From positions 174,492 to 238,491 of the forward strand of contig NZ_KE387006.1 in NCBI RefSeq assembly GCF_000429965.1: a stretch of DNA of 64,000 nucleotides. Direction: 5' to 3'. Source of the stretch: Desulfogranum mediterraneum DSM 13871 (GTDB taxonomy: Bacteria; Desulfobacterota; Desulfobulbia; Desulfobulbales; Desulfobulbaceae). A program made the translations under genes and the position numbers. Of this stretch, positions 55,998-64,000 are shown in pieces (position 1 is the first letter of the stretch; every line of letters starts with the position of its first letter). The notes below the pieces were generated by a model. It had not been told where the DNA came from and did not search any database. It saw nothing but the letters and a program-made list of their open reading frames with translations.

Positions 55998-57197
55998 TTA
56001 GTTGTTGTTAGCATAGATAATAGGAAGTGCGACGTACATCATGGCCGCAGCAAGAACCTGTTCTTTTTTTACATATTCATCGGGAACGTGACAGGATTTC
56101 AGGTCGCCTGGACCATAACCGATGACCGGGATATTGTTTTTTCCCATGATGGCGACCCCGTTTGTGGAAAAAGGCCAGGTGGTTAAGACTGCATCTTTGT
56201 TAAAAAGTCCTTTGTACGCTTTCTGCGCCGCATGGGTTACTGGATGTTGCTTGTCCAGCTTCCATGCGGGGAAAATGCATTCCTTAACGCACTGTTTTCC
56301 GGTATAGGAAGGCTCTTCAAACATGTGAACTTCAACTTCTGCGCCTGCCTCTACCACACTGGGAAGGTTTTTAATTTGGTCAATGGCGTAGTCTGCGGAT
56401 TCACCCCAGGTCAGCCGCCTATCGATGGAAATGTCACAGTGGTCTGCAACAGAACATCTGGAAGGAGCTTTGGTGTGAACCTCAGAAACAACAAGGCAGC
56501 CTTTGCCCAACTCGCTATCTTTCACCTCCATTCTGGCGTTCAATGCTTCCAGGTCGGATATGATTCTTGCCATTTTGTAAATGGCATTGTCTCCCATGTG
56601 GGGAGCGGAGGCATGGGCTGTTTGTCCAGATACGGATACTTTGAGTTCCATGCGCCCTCTCTGGGCCAGTGAAATCTGGTCTTCGCTTGGTTCTGCCAGG
56701 ATGACGAAGTCGGGGTGCATGCCTCGCTCTTCGATCATGTATTCCCAGGCCAGACCCTCGCATGGTTCTTCCTGAACGCTAGCACAGACCATGTATCTGA
56801 TTCTGTCTGTTAGATTAAGGTCTTTCAGAATCCTACCGGCATAGATCATGGACGCTATGGCCGATTTCATATCTGTTGCCCCTCGTCCGTAAATGTTATC
56901 AGCATCCTGCTCGCCGGACAGGGGGGGGCGCGACCACAGGCTCTCTTCACCTGTCGCTACTACATCCATGTGACCGTCAACGCAGACAAAAAGCGGACCG
57001 TTTCCTACCGAGCCGCAAACATTGCCCATTTCATCGACTTCTACTGAGTCGAATTTGAGCTGTTTCATTTTATCGGCAACGATTTTTGCAGCCTCTCCTT
57101 CGTGACCCGAAAGGCTCTCCGTGCGGATAAGTTCGCTGGCAAGGTCGTATATTTCCTGCTCATAGTGTTTGGTGTGTGCAACAATTTTGTCAAACAT
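55998..57197 (-). CDS. YgeY-type M20 metallohydrolase
   Basis: 399 residues from ATG 57197 (GGAAAGAGAC upstream). It is an M20 di-zinc hydrolase: DGHMDVV (His, Asp ligands), YGRGATDMKSA (bridging Asp), QEEPCEG (catalytic Glu), ILAEPSE and C-terminal KSCHVPDEYV (His). Highest likeness is to YgeY, in E. coli encoded beside the diaminopropionate lyase YgeX. The likely job is to free an amine from an N-acyl or amide-linked substrate for the lyase. Confidence 0.88.
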   Translation of the reverse strand: MFDKIVAHTKHYEQEIYDLASELIRTESLSGHEGEAAKIVADKMKQLKFDSVEVDEMGNVCGSVGNGPLFVCVDGHMDVVATGEESLWSRPPLSGEQDADNIYGRGATDMKSAIASMIYAGRILKDLNLTDRIRYMVCASVQEEPCEGLAWEYMIEERGMHPDFVILAEPSEDQISLAQRGRMELKVSVSGQTAHASAPHMGDNAIYKMARIISDLEALNARMEVKDSELGKGCLVVSEVHTKAPSRCSVADHCDISIDRRLTWGESADYAIDQIKNLPSVVEAGAEVEVHMFEEPSYTGKQCVKECIFPAWKLDKQHPVTHAAQKAYKGLFNKDAVLTTWPFSTNGVAIMGKNNIPVIGYGPGDLKSCHVPDEYVKKEQVLAAAMMYVALPIIYANNN

Positions 57198-57300
57198 AAA
57201 GTCTCTTTCCTGGTCTGGTTGGCTCGTTGACGCGAAGATTGGTTGCTTTCGCGCCAATGGAAGTATGTAGGAATGGACGAGGAGTGAAGAGATAACCTCA

Positions 57301-58848
57301 TCAATTCTGGAATTCCTGGCGGAACATCTTCATTGTACTGATCATACACAGAAACAGTACAAACATCAGTGGCAAGGCAAATATCAGGCTGATACTCTGC
57401 AGGAGTTCAATACCTGTTTTGCTGCCGAGCATCAAAGTCAGTGCCATGGAAGCTTGAGCAATAGTCCAGATGGTCTTCATCCTGTTGCTGGGGTTGGTCG
57501 CGCCGTCCTGACTCATGGAGCTCAGGGTAAAGGTGGAACTGTTCAAGGAAGTGATAAAACAAGTGAACAGGGCCAGTACAACACCCCATGAGATAAGAGA
57601 ACCTAACGGGAATCCTTCCAAAACGATAAAGGTGGCAGCCTTTGAAGATGCTGCTGCAGCCTTGAGGGCTTCAGCCGGGGCCTGAATTCCTATGGTTCCG
57701 AAGAAGGCTACCCAGAGGAAAATACCGAGGCAGGGTAGGATCATGGAGCCGAGGATGAACTCACGTACTGTTCGTCCCTTGGAAACACGGGCAATGAAGG
57801 GGCCGACAAAAGGTGCCCAGGCGATAGCCCATGCATAGTAATATATCGGCCAGCCGGTAATCCATGGGGTCTCTTCTTTTGCAGCGAAAGTAGGCAGCAT
57901 CAGCCCATCACGGAAGAAGTCGTTCATGTAGTTGCCAATGGAGTCAAAATATACATTGAGCATTGTTGTGGTCGGGCCGACCACTCCTACCAGCAGGATC
58001 AAGCCCATGAGCAGGTATGCATTGTAGTCTGAAAGGACTTTGATCCCTCTTTCAAGTCCTGTTGTAGTGCAAAGGACTGTGATGCCGGTGATGATTCCAA
58101 CAACAAGGAATTTTGTCAGTGTTGAGTCCGGAGTCCCAAGCAGGTATGAAAAACTTACACTCAGAGATAGTCCAGTTTGACCGAGGGAGGTTGAAATACC
58201 AGCAATAGCCCCGAATATGCAGATCAGGTTGACAGCTTTGCCCCAATTGCCGTTGGCTTTGTCGCGGCCCCAGGGAAGCAGAATGTTACTGATCAGGCCG
58301 CTTTCTTTCTTGCGGTACATGAGATAGCCGAGAATCAGGCCGACAACAGAAAATGCGGACCATGCCTGAATGCCCTGATGGATGAAACTCTGCTTCATTG
58401 CAAATTTTGCCGCTTCAGGGGATTGAGGGGAGATCCCGGTTGTGACCAGCGGATTCATGTAGTGATACACTGGTTCTGCGACCCCCCAGTAAAGCATTAC
58501 AGTACCCATGCCGGCTGAGAACAACATGCCCATCCACGAAAAAGTGCTGAATTCTGGCTTCGAATCGTCATCGCCAAAACGGATATTGCCGTATTTGCTG
58601 AATGCAAAAAAGAACATGACCATTACATAGGCAAAAGAACCTGCCATGTAGACCCAGCCGAAAGTCTCGGTCAGGTAGTTCATTGTTCCTATGCCGACGT
58701 TATATAAATGTTCCGGGAAAAGCAGTCCGGTAAGTACGACTAGAGCAATAAAGCTCATGGTGCTAATGAACAGCATTTTTCCCTGGTTAAGCTGCTGGAT
58801 GGTTACAACTGCAGGTTTTGCCGCGACAGCTACGTTACCATTTGACAT
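57301..58848 (-). CDS. BCCT-family transporter
   Basis: 515 residues, 12 membrane segments, with the family block GMGTVMLYWGVAEPVYH and GIQAWSAFSVVGL in the early segments and the IAGISTSLGQTGLSLSV stretch. BCCT proteins import quaternary or zwitterionic amines such as betaine, choline or carnitine, by Na+ or proton coupling. There is AAGGAGA before ATG 58848. Its place in a catabolic operon makes it the likely uptake system for the operon's substrate. Confidence 0.93.
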   Translation of the reverse strand: MSNGNVAVAAKPAVVTIQQLNQGKMLFISTMSFIALVVLTGLLFPEHLYNVGIGTMNYLTETFGWVYMAGSFAYVMVMFFFAFSKYGNIRFGDDDSKPEFSTFSWMGMLFSAGMGTVMLYWGVAEPVYHYMNPLVTTGISPQSPEAAKFAMKQSFIHQGIQAWSAFSVVGLILGYLMYRKKESGLISNILLPWGRDKANGNWGKAVNLICIFGAIAGISTSLGQTGLSLSVSFSYLLGTPDSTLTKFLVVGIITGITVLCTTTGLERGIKVLSDYNAYLLMGLILLVGVVGPTTTMLNVYFDSIGNYMNDFFRDGLMLPTFAAKEETPWITGWPIYYYAWAIAWAPFVGPFIARVSKGRTVREFILGSMILPCLGIFLWVAFFGTIGIQAPAEALKAAAASSKAATFIVLEGFPLGSLISWGVVLALFTCFITSLNSSTFTLSSMSQDGATNPSNRMKTIWTIAQASMALTLMLGSKTGIELLQSISLIFALPLMFVLFLCMISTMKMFRQEFQN

Positions 58849-58871
58849 AATAATCTCCTTGCAGTGTCAGG

Positions 58872-60038
58872 TTAATCAATGATTGTGATATGCTCACTGG
58901 CGCGGCGGGTCAACCACTCGGCACCGTCTTCAGTAATCACGATGTTTTCTTCGTGGACCATATCTTTGCCTGGAGCATACGTCATGCCTGGTTCAAGGGT
59001 GATAACCATGCCCGGTTCTAGCACGGTGTTGTCTGTGGCTGTGTTGGAGGGCCACTCTGTCAACTGGATACCAAGTCCGTGTCCCAGGCGCCCTACTTCG
59101 TTGCCGAGTGCTCCGCCAGCTTCCATGACCTTCCACATGGCCTTGTACAGGTCGGTGGTGGTTGCACCAGGGCGGGCCACTTTAAATCCGGCATCGGTTG
59201 CCTCGTAAACGCAGTCGTAGGCCCGTTTTGTCTCATCACTGCAATGTCCGAAAGCGAAGTTGCGGTCAAAGTCGGAGAAGTAGCCGTCGTAAACAGCTCC
59301 TACATCGATGATGAGTACATCCCCTTTTTCAATTATGCGCGAAGTGGGACCCATGATAATGGAATCGTATCCGTCGGGACCTGAGCCGGAAATGAGGTAT
59401 TTAACGAATTCCGCTCCCTTGCTGAGCATGTTGATGCGCATCTGGGTACAGATTTCACGTTCGGTCTGACCTGCTTTGGCATGGGCTGGAATCATGTCAA
59501 AGCCGTGGTTGGTAATGGCACAGGCCCTGCGGATCTTTTCCACTTCGGCGGTTGATTTTATGCTGCGAAGCTGATGGATATCTTTCGCTATATCAATAAA
59601 CTCCTTGCCCTTAAGCATGTCGGCAAGCTTCAGGTAGTCGGTGGTGGGCATGCGCAGGTATGACTGCAGTCCGAGGGTGGCGCCGATTCGTCCGAAACAG
59701 CTGGGGAGGGAGTTGATAACGCCTGATACGAGGGTGATACCATCGTCTTCAGGATTGGGTGAAGACCAGGTGTGGATATCTTCAATCCAGGTGGCCTGCA
59801 TGCCGCTTGCACCTATGCCGGGGATTACGGCGATGGGTTTGCCTTCAAGGGGAATAACCAGAAACCAGGGTCGAGTTGGGCTTTCCCAAAACTGGGTATA
59901 GAAGCCGGTGAAGTAACGAATGTTAGGTTCTGTGGTCAGGAAAACAGCATCGAGTCTTTTCTCATGCATGACCTTCTGTATACGCGCTGTTCTTGCCTCA
60001 AACTCTGAAGTGGTAAAGCCGAGTTCATTATTTCCCAT
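58872..60038 (-). CDS. M24 family (creatinase/prolidase-like) metallohydrolase
   Basis: About 388 residues. The creatinase N-terminal domain starts GFTTSEFEART and has RYFTGFYTQFWESPTRPW; the C-terminal pita-bread domain shows IIDVGAVYDGYFSDFDR (two Asp ligands), HGLGIQLTEWP (His), ITLEPGM and VHEENIVIT (Glu ligands). Xaa-Pro peptidases, creatinase and ectoine hydrolase share this fold. The start is unclear: GGAG lies six bases before the ATG at 60038 but inside a frame open from 60050. Confidence 0.85.
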   Translation of the reverse strand: MGNNELGFTTSEFEARTARIQKVMHEKRLDAVFLTTEPNIRYFTGFYTQFWESPTRPWFLVIPLEGKPIAVIPGIGASGMQATWIEDIHTWSSPNPEDDGITLVSGVINSLPSCFGRIGATLGLQSYLRMPTTDYLKLADMLKGKEFIDIAKDIHQLRSIKSTAEVEKIRRACAITNHGFDMIPAHAKAGQTEREICTQMRINMLSKGAEFVKYLISGSGPDGYDSIIMGPTSRIIEKGDVLIIDVGAVYDGYFSDFDRNFAFGHCSDETKRAYDCVYEATDAGFKVARPGATTTDLYKAMWKVMEAGGALGNEVGRLGHGLGIQLTEWPSNTATDNTVLEPGMVITLEPGMTYAPGKDMVHEENIVITEDGAEWLTRRASEHITIID

Positions 60039-60065
60039 CATATTCTCCATAACAAGTTGTTTGAA

Positions 60066-61277
60066 CTATAATTTTTCTCGTCCGAACCAGACCACATCCC
60101 GGTAGGTCTGTGGGGATGTGTCTCCTTCTGTGCTGATGCACAGAACTTTCGAGTTCTCATTGAGTCCAATTTTTTCCCGTGCCTCACACCCTTCTTCCTC
60201 CTGCATGATCCAGTTGAGAAAACCTATTGTTGCCGCTCCGGATTCACCGGAAACAACCTGCTGATCTCCCTTTATGGGAGCGCCCAGAATGCGCATGCCT
60301 TTGGCGGCTATGTCGTCTGTACAGGAAGCGTAAGCCAGCGGGTAGTCGCGCAGGATCTCCCAGCTGGTGGGATTGGGCTCGCCGCATGCAAGTCCGGCCA
60401 TCAGTGTTGCAAGATCTCCGTAAACAGCGTGGGGCTTACCGTCATTGGCACAGGCAGAAGCATAGAAACAGTTGGCTGCTTCAGGTTCTACAAGGATGAA
60501 AGTAGGAGCATCTTTTCCGAATACAGACATAAAGAATCCCAGCATTGCCCCTGCAAAACAACCTACTCCGGCCTGAAGCAGCACGTGGGTGGGACGATTG
60601 ACGTCAATGGCTTGCATCTGCTCCAGGGCTTCAAGGGCCAATGTGGTGTAGCCCTGCATGATCAGATTGGGGATTTCTGTATATCCGTCCCAGGCAGTGT
60701 CCTGCACTGTAACCCAGTCGTTTTTTTGTGCTGTGTCCCAAGCCATCCGTACACAGTCATCATAGTTCAGTTCGGAAATGGTGCATTGTGCACCATGTGA
60801 TTTGATGTTCTCAAGGCGGACAGGGTCAGAACCTTTAGGCATGTAAATGATAGCTTTATGGTTGAACTGCTGGGCAGCCCAGGCCAGGCCGCGTCCATGG
60901 TTTCCATCGGTTGTGGAGGCAAATGTTATATCACCGACAGCGGCACGCACTTCTTGTGATTTCAGGGAATCGCAGCTTACTTCCGTAATGCTTTTGCCCA
61001 GTTTCCGGGCAAGGTATTCACCTACCGCGTAGGAGCCGCCGAGGACCTTGAAAGCGTTCAGGCCGAAACGGTATGATTCGTCTTTGACCAGCACTTCTCT
61101 AAGGCCGAAATGAGTGGCAAGATTGTTGAGTCTAGCCAGTGGAGTCGGGGTGTAGGCTTCAAAGGTGGAGTGGAAGTTCCGCACCTTTTCAGCTACGTCC
61201 CTGCTCAACATGGAGACATCAGCTCCTGTTGTGGGAGCTTTTAAACTCCCGTTGTATTGAATCTTTACTTTTGACAA
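60066..61277 (-). CDS. 2,3-Diaminopropionate ammonia-lyase
   Basis: 403 residues from TTG 61277, with GAGGAGG seven bases upstream. A fold-type II PLP enzyme: PLP lysine K77 in YRFGLNAFKVLGG, STTDGNHGRGLAW with the second catalytic Asp, SGESGAATIGFLNW near the PLP phosphate. This is YgeX (DpaL), which converts D- and L-2,3-diaminopropionate to pyruvate and two ammonia via 2-aminoacrylate. First gene of the operon with M24, BCCT, M20 and RidA genes. The order suggests the transporter brings in a derivative that the hydrolases convert to diaminopropionate. Confidence 0.93.
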   Translation of the reverse strand: MSKVKIQYNGSLKAPTTGADVSMLSRDVAEKVRNFHSTFEAYTPTPLARLNNLATHFGLREVLVKDESYRFGLNAFKVLGGSYAVGEYLARKLGKSITEVSCDSLKSQEVRAAVGDITFASTTDGNHGRGLAWAAQQFNHKAIIYMPKGSDPVRLENIKSHGAQCTISELNYDDCVRMAWDTAQKNDWVTVQDTAWDGYTEIPNLIMQGYTTLALEALEQMQAIDVNRPTHVLLQAGVGCFAGAMLGFFMSVFGKDAPTFILVEPEAANCFYASACANDGKPHAVYGDLATLMAGLACGEPNPTSWEILRDYPLAYASCTDDIAAKGMRILGAPIKGDQQVVSGESGAATIGFLNWIMQEEEGCEAREKIGLNENSKVLCISTEGDTSPQTYRDVVWFGREKL

Positions 61278-61323
61278 CGTCTGTCCTCCTCGATGAATAG
61301 ATTAATGCAGCTTATTCATGACT

Positions 61324-61340
61324 AGCAAAGAGCGCGCCAG
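61324..61340 (-). promoter_or_regulatory. Sigma-54 (-24/-12) promoter of the island operon
   Basis: On the minus strand CTGGCGCGCTCTTTGCT matches YTGGCRCG-N4-TTGCW at every specified base. The predicted start is about 12 bases downstream, near 61312, leaving a leader of about 35 bases with the AGGAGG site before TTG 61277. Confidence 0.92.
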
Positions 61341-61410
61341 AAGCGAGATTTTGTATATGTTTTGTTATTGTAGGTGGTTAGATGTTTGTTGTGTCTGGTT
61401 TGACAATGGC

Positions 61411-61454
61411 GCAAGCTTCTCAAAATGAGAAATTTCTCATTTTGAGAAGCTTGC
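61411..61454. promoter_or_regulatory. Perfect 44-bp palindrome, probable activator binding site
   Basis: GCAAGCTTCTCAAAATGAGAAA is followed by its exact complement, including two nested TCTCA-AAA-TGAGA dyads. It begins about 70 bases upstream of the -24 element, where sigma-54 activators bind, and next to the end of the activator gene. It could also act as a terminator for that gene, but lacks a T-tract. Confidence 0.7.
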
Positions 61455-61526
61455 GAGAGAGGGGGCAAGCAGGGTGAAGGCGATAGTGGAGGAGGTATCC
61501 GTCAAGAGAGCTGGCGCTCTATGTCT

Positions 61527-63278
61527 TTATCGATCAAGTTTCCGATATAAAGTTGCCAGGCTGATTCCCAGGGTCTTGGCGGCCTGTTTTTTGCCAGAGG
61601 TGGAATCTCCGTAATATTCAAGTGCTCGCAAGATTGCCTGCTTTTCCATTTCCTTGAGCGGAACCATGGGCGATTGCGGTGTTTGAGAAAGTTTAACCGT
61701 TTCCGGCATTGACTCCCCTTTGCTTTGTAGGAAGCCGGCATGCAGTCCTGCTTCGTTGATAGTGCCATCTGGAGCCGACATGTTTATAAGATATTCAATG
61801 GCGTTTTCAAGCTCACGGATGTTACCTGGCCAGCAGTAATTGCGCATGCGTTGAATGATCGATGAGGGGAGGTTGAGTTTGTTTTTCCCGAATAAATCGC
61901 AGTATTTTGTGATGAAATGATTGACCAGCAGATCGAGATCCTCAAGGCGCTGGCGCAGGGGAGTGGTCTGAATAGGGATCACGTTCAGCCTGTAGTAGAG
62001 GTCGCTTCTAAACATGTTTTGAGCCATCAGTTCATGGAGATTGTCGTTGCTTGCAGCTATGACGCGTATGTCAACGGCTACAGGACGGTTGCCTCCCAGG
62101 CGGATTATGGTGCGCTCTTGCAGTGCACGCAGAAGTTTAACCTGTAGATAGAGCGGCATGCATGATATCTCATCCAGAAACAGCACTCCCCCGTCTGCCA
62201 GTTCGAATTTCCCGATCTGTCCTTGCGGCAAGGCTCCGGTAAATGCTCCGCCAACATAGCCGAATAATTCACTTTCAAGCAGCGTGTCCGGAATTGCGCC
62301 GCAATTTATGGCCACAAAAGGCTCTTTAGACCTGTCACCGATGGAATGGATGCCACGGGCAACCAGCTCTTTGCCTGTACCGCTCTCTCCGGTGATCAGG
62401 ACGGATGAATTAGTATCTCCTGTAGCGGTAATCTGTTCTTTTAATAGAATAATGTGAGGAGAATGGCCGATAATATGGTCAAGGCTACTGTCGAAATTAA
62501 CCGTTGCAGCCTGCAGTGACTTGGATACAACTGAACGGATGGTGTCAAAAACAAAAACCGAAGAAAAACGGTTTGTTGAAGATTCTATTTCGGCCTGTTT
62601 GCCAATTATCAATTGTTGCCGACCGTCCTGTTCCACACTATATTCATTTAGGTCGGATAGGGTGAACCCGGTCGGGGTGATGGTGAAGTTCTCAAATTGA
62701 GAAGGGATGGTTTTCTGGAGAATTTTCTCCGCCTGATCATTATTAAACACAACTGATCCCTGACCATCGTAGATCAGTATGCCTTTTTCGTTAGCGTTAA
62801 CCACCTGAGACATGACGTTGAGGAGGTCATTGATATCCTCAAACTCTTTCCTCTCCCGGACACGGACCGCAATACTGCTGGCTAGTAAGGACAGAAAGTT
62901 CATGTAAATTTCACGTCGACCCAACATTTGCTTCCGCACTTCCGAAGAAAAGCAGACCATCTCCATAGCTCCGTATGTAGTTATTCCGTCAGAAATGGGT
63001 GCACAGACGGAACACAGTTCGTGACAAGTTGCCTTGGTCGGGCATCCTTTGCAGATGATGTTTTTACGGGGATTGTCAATAAAGAGCGGTGTACTACCTT
63101 TTAGGGTTGTTTTTAATAGGTTTCCTGCGTTGTTAATGCTCTTCCCAATGTTTCCGGCATATTCCCCAGTCCCGGCGATACGGATAAGTTTCGTGTTTAC
63201 GACTTCTATGTCCAGCCCGGTAATAGCTGAGATTGTATCTGCGTAGTATTGAATCTGTTCTTGCATTTTAAGTAACAT
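61527..63278 (-). CDS. Sigma-54 activator of the island operon
   Basis: 583 residues. A sensory N-terminal part includes a cysteine cluster (C76, C79, C85, C89, C92 in CKGCPTKATCHELCSVC) and a PAS-like part at about 165-220. The AAA+ domain has Walker A GESGTGKE (298-305), GAFTGA (344-349) and VLFLDEISC; the C-terminal Fis-like HTH ends SLATLYRKLDR. AAGGTG precedes ATG 63278. It is encoded upstream of the operon on the same strand and probably controls the 61324 promoter through the palindrome. Confidence 0.92.
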   Translation of the reverse strand: MLLKMQEQIQYYADTISAITGLDIEVVNTKLIRIAGTGEYAGNIGKSINNAGNLLKTTLKGSTPLFIDNPRKNIICKGCPTKATCHELCSVCAPISDGITTYGAMEMVCFSSEVRKQMLGRREIYMNFLSLLASSIAVRVRERKEFEDINDLLNVMSQVVNANEKGILIYDGQGSVVFNNDQAEKILQKTIPSQFENFTITPTGFTLSDLNEYSVEQDGRQQLIIGKQAEIESSTNRFSSVFVFDTIRSVVSKSLQAATVNFDSSLDHIIGHSPHIILLKEQITATGDTNSSVLITGESGTGKELVARGIHSIGDRSKEPFVAINCGAIPDTLLESELFGYVGGAFTGALPQGQIGKFELADGGVLFLDEISCMPLYLQVKLLRALQERTIIRLGGNRPVAVDIRVIAASNDNLHELMAQNMFRSDLYYRLNVIPIQTTPLRQRLEDLDLLVNHFITKYCDLFGKNKLNLPSSIIQRMRNYCWPGNIRELENAIEYLINMSAPDGTINEAGLHAGFLQSKGESMPETVKLSQTPQSPMVPLKEMEKQAILRALEYYGDSTSGKKQAAKTLGISLATLYRKLDR

Positions 63279-63691
63279 TGTTTACACCTTGTAAGGAATG
63301 GGTACTAAAAAATACTCATTTTTCAAAAAAAGAAATGCAGTGCTCCATCGGAAAAGAGCTGTTGTTGAGAGTTGCTGTAACAGGCAGTTGAGAATGCTTT
63401 TTTTTCTAAGACTATCTGAGTCTTTTTTAAAGTAACATGGATTCACTTTGAAAAAGAAAATAGAGCCCTGCTTTTCGTAATAGTAAATAGCTGAGCATCT
63501 TCCTGGGAGCATGTAAGCTTACAGGTGAGTATAGCTTTTCTGGGAAATCGTGAAAGATTAGGCAGGCTAATGACTCTCCTGATTGTTGAAGTAGTAGCTA
63601 ATCTACAGTTGACTGGTAGTACAGGGATGTAAGCGGTCTGCAGCGGTCATTCAAGAGATTGTTCTTTGTTGTCATTTGGGTTAATTCTGAA
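63279..63691 (+). other. Low-GC region between activator and CGGC remnant
   Basis: AT-rich, no supported gene. A short minus-strand open frame (63282-63512) has no family features. It probably contains the activator promoter. Confidence 0.45.
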
Positions 63692-63902
63692 ATGAGCATT
63701 ATTATTTGTGGTGCCTGCCAGAGCCGTGCCGGGAGTAAGTGCCTGCGGGCCATGGATGAGCGCGAAGGCACCTTTGCCCTATAAGAATGAGGACATTCAG
63801 CTCGTGGGCCATACCACCTGTGGCGCTTGCCCAGGGGGCAACATCGAGTATGCTCCTGCTGAAGTGAAGAAGAATGGTGCAGGGGATATTTATCTGGCCA
63901 AA
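63692..63902 (+). pseudogene. CGGC-domain protein gene, frameshifted and truncated
   Basis: ATG 63692 starts MSIIICGACQSRAGSKCL, then the frame ends at TAA 63782. The following family motif YKNEDIQLVGHTTCGACPGG is in another frame from about 63781, so about two bases are missing. The CGGC family end (potential metal-binding Cys and a final PYI/PRI motif) is absent; at 63903 the frame runs directly into transporter sequence. It is inactive as seen, unless the frameshift is an assembly fault. Confidence 0.75.
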
Positions 63903-64000
63903 GGTATCAAGTCGATTACCCGGCTCTACCCTGCTCTGTTCAGCCTCGAGGGTGCGGTCTTTAGCCCCCTGTTGTTTGCAGGCGTCTTGGCAGGGATGAT
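63903..64000 (+). pseudogene. Partial second copy of the 54096-55355 transporter gene
   Basis: 98 bases match 54984-55081 with three differences (GGC/GGT, GAA/GAG, GTT/GTC), all synonymous in the transporter frame. It runs off the right edge in that frame. The codons are preceded in frame by CGGC-remnant sequence, so the junction is chimeric. Confidence 0.88.

Overview
The window is a high-GC chromosome segment from an anaerobic, respiratory Deltaproteobacterium. A sulfate reducer or sulfur disproportionator of the Desulfobulbales (Desulfobacterota) is my best guess. This is inferred from a 12-haem periplasmic cytochrome c, a thiosulfate/polysulfide-reductase-like molybdoenzyme pair, a TauE/SafE-type exporter, several sigma-54 activators, and a probable selenocysteine codon. 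No rRNA or species-diagnostic gene is present.

Layout. 1-5950: glycerol use (glpD, a GlpV-like glycerol-binding protein, glpK), ending in a strong bidirectional terminator. 5977-8879 (minus): rdgB, then a NifA-type activator overlapping queH. 8895-9177: two serine tRNAs with a promoter and a terminator. 9420-11639 (minus): an operon of an ArsC-like protein read through an in-frame TGA (probable selenoprotein), bioF and bioG. Then fumC. 13728-16388: an ABC transporter of the TrpXYZ type whose binding-protein gene carries a frameshift. 16455-23009: a lipoprotein, a SpoIIAA-like protein, an aldo/keto reductase, an EFR1-type ferredoxin-flavodoxin, signal peptidase I and a ModF-like double ATPase. 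23149-25918: the dodecahaem cytochrome and the remnant of an NrfD-like membrane subunit. 26391-36293: housekeeping genes (citrate synthase, sirtuin, methyltransferase, RNA helicase, pseudouridine synthase, SMR exporter, PPK2).

36434-51486 is a run of twelve genes, all on the minus strand, that looks like one functional region: membrane protein / histidine kinase / receiver; molybdopterin oxidoreductase / ferredoxin; a GAF-GAF-PAS-HisKA protein without an ATPase domain; a small membrane protein; a TauE/SafE exporter with a large extracytoplasmic domain; an Oxa1/EMC3-like membrane protein; a PEP-synthase-like phosphotransferase with an unrecognised C-terminal domain; a dual-specificity phosphatase fused to a cysteine-cluster domain; and a sigma-54 response regulator. 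I infer a sulfur-compound sensing, reduction and export system with an unusual phosphotransfer branch.

52199-55355 holds NhaD and a second large ion transporter. 55598-63278 is compositionally distinct (visibly lower GC) and looks acquired: an operon of 2,3-diaminopropionate ammonia-lyase, an M24 hydrolase, a BCCT transporter, a YgeY-type M20 hydrolase and RidA, with its own sigma-54 activator, a textbook -24/-12 promoter and a perfect 44-bp palindrome. Its right side ends in a frameshifted CGGC-domain gene joined to a second partial copy of the 54096-55355 transporter gene.

A dispersed repeat of about 141 bp with terminal inverted repeats occurs five times (447, 17768, 21415, 32708, 51977), several copies lying just upstream of start codons.
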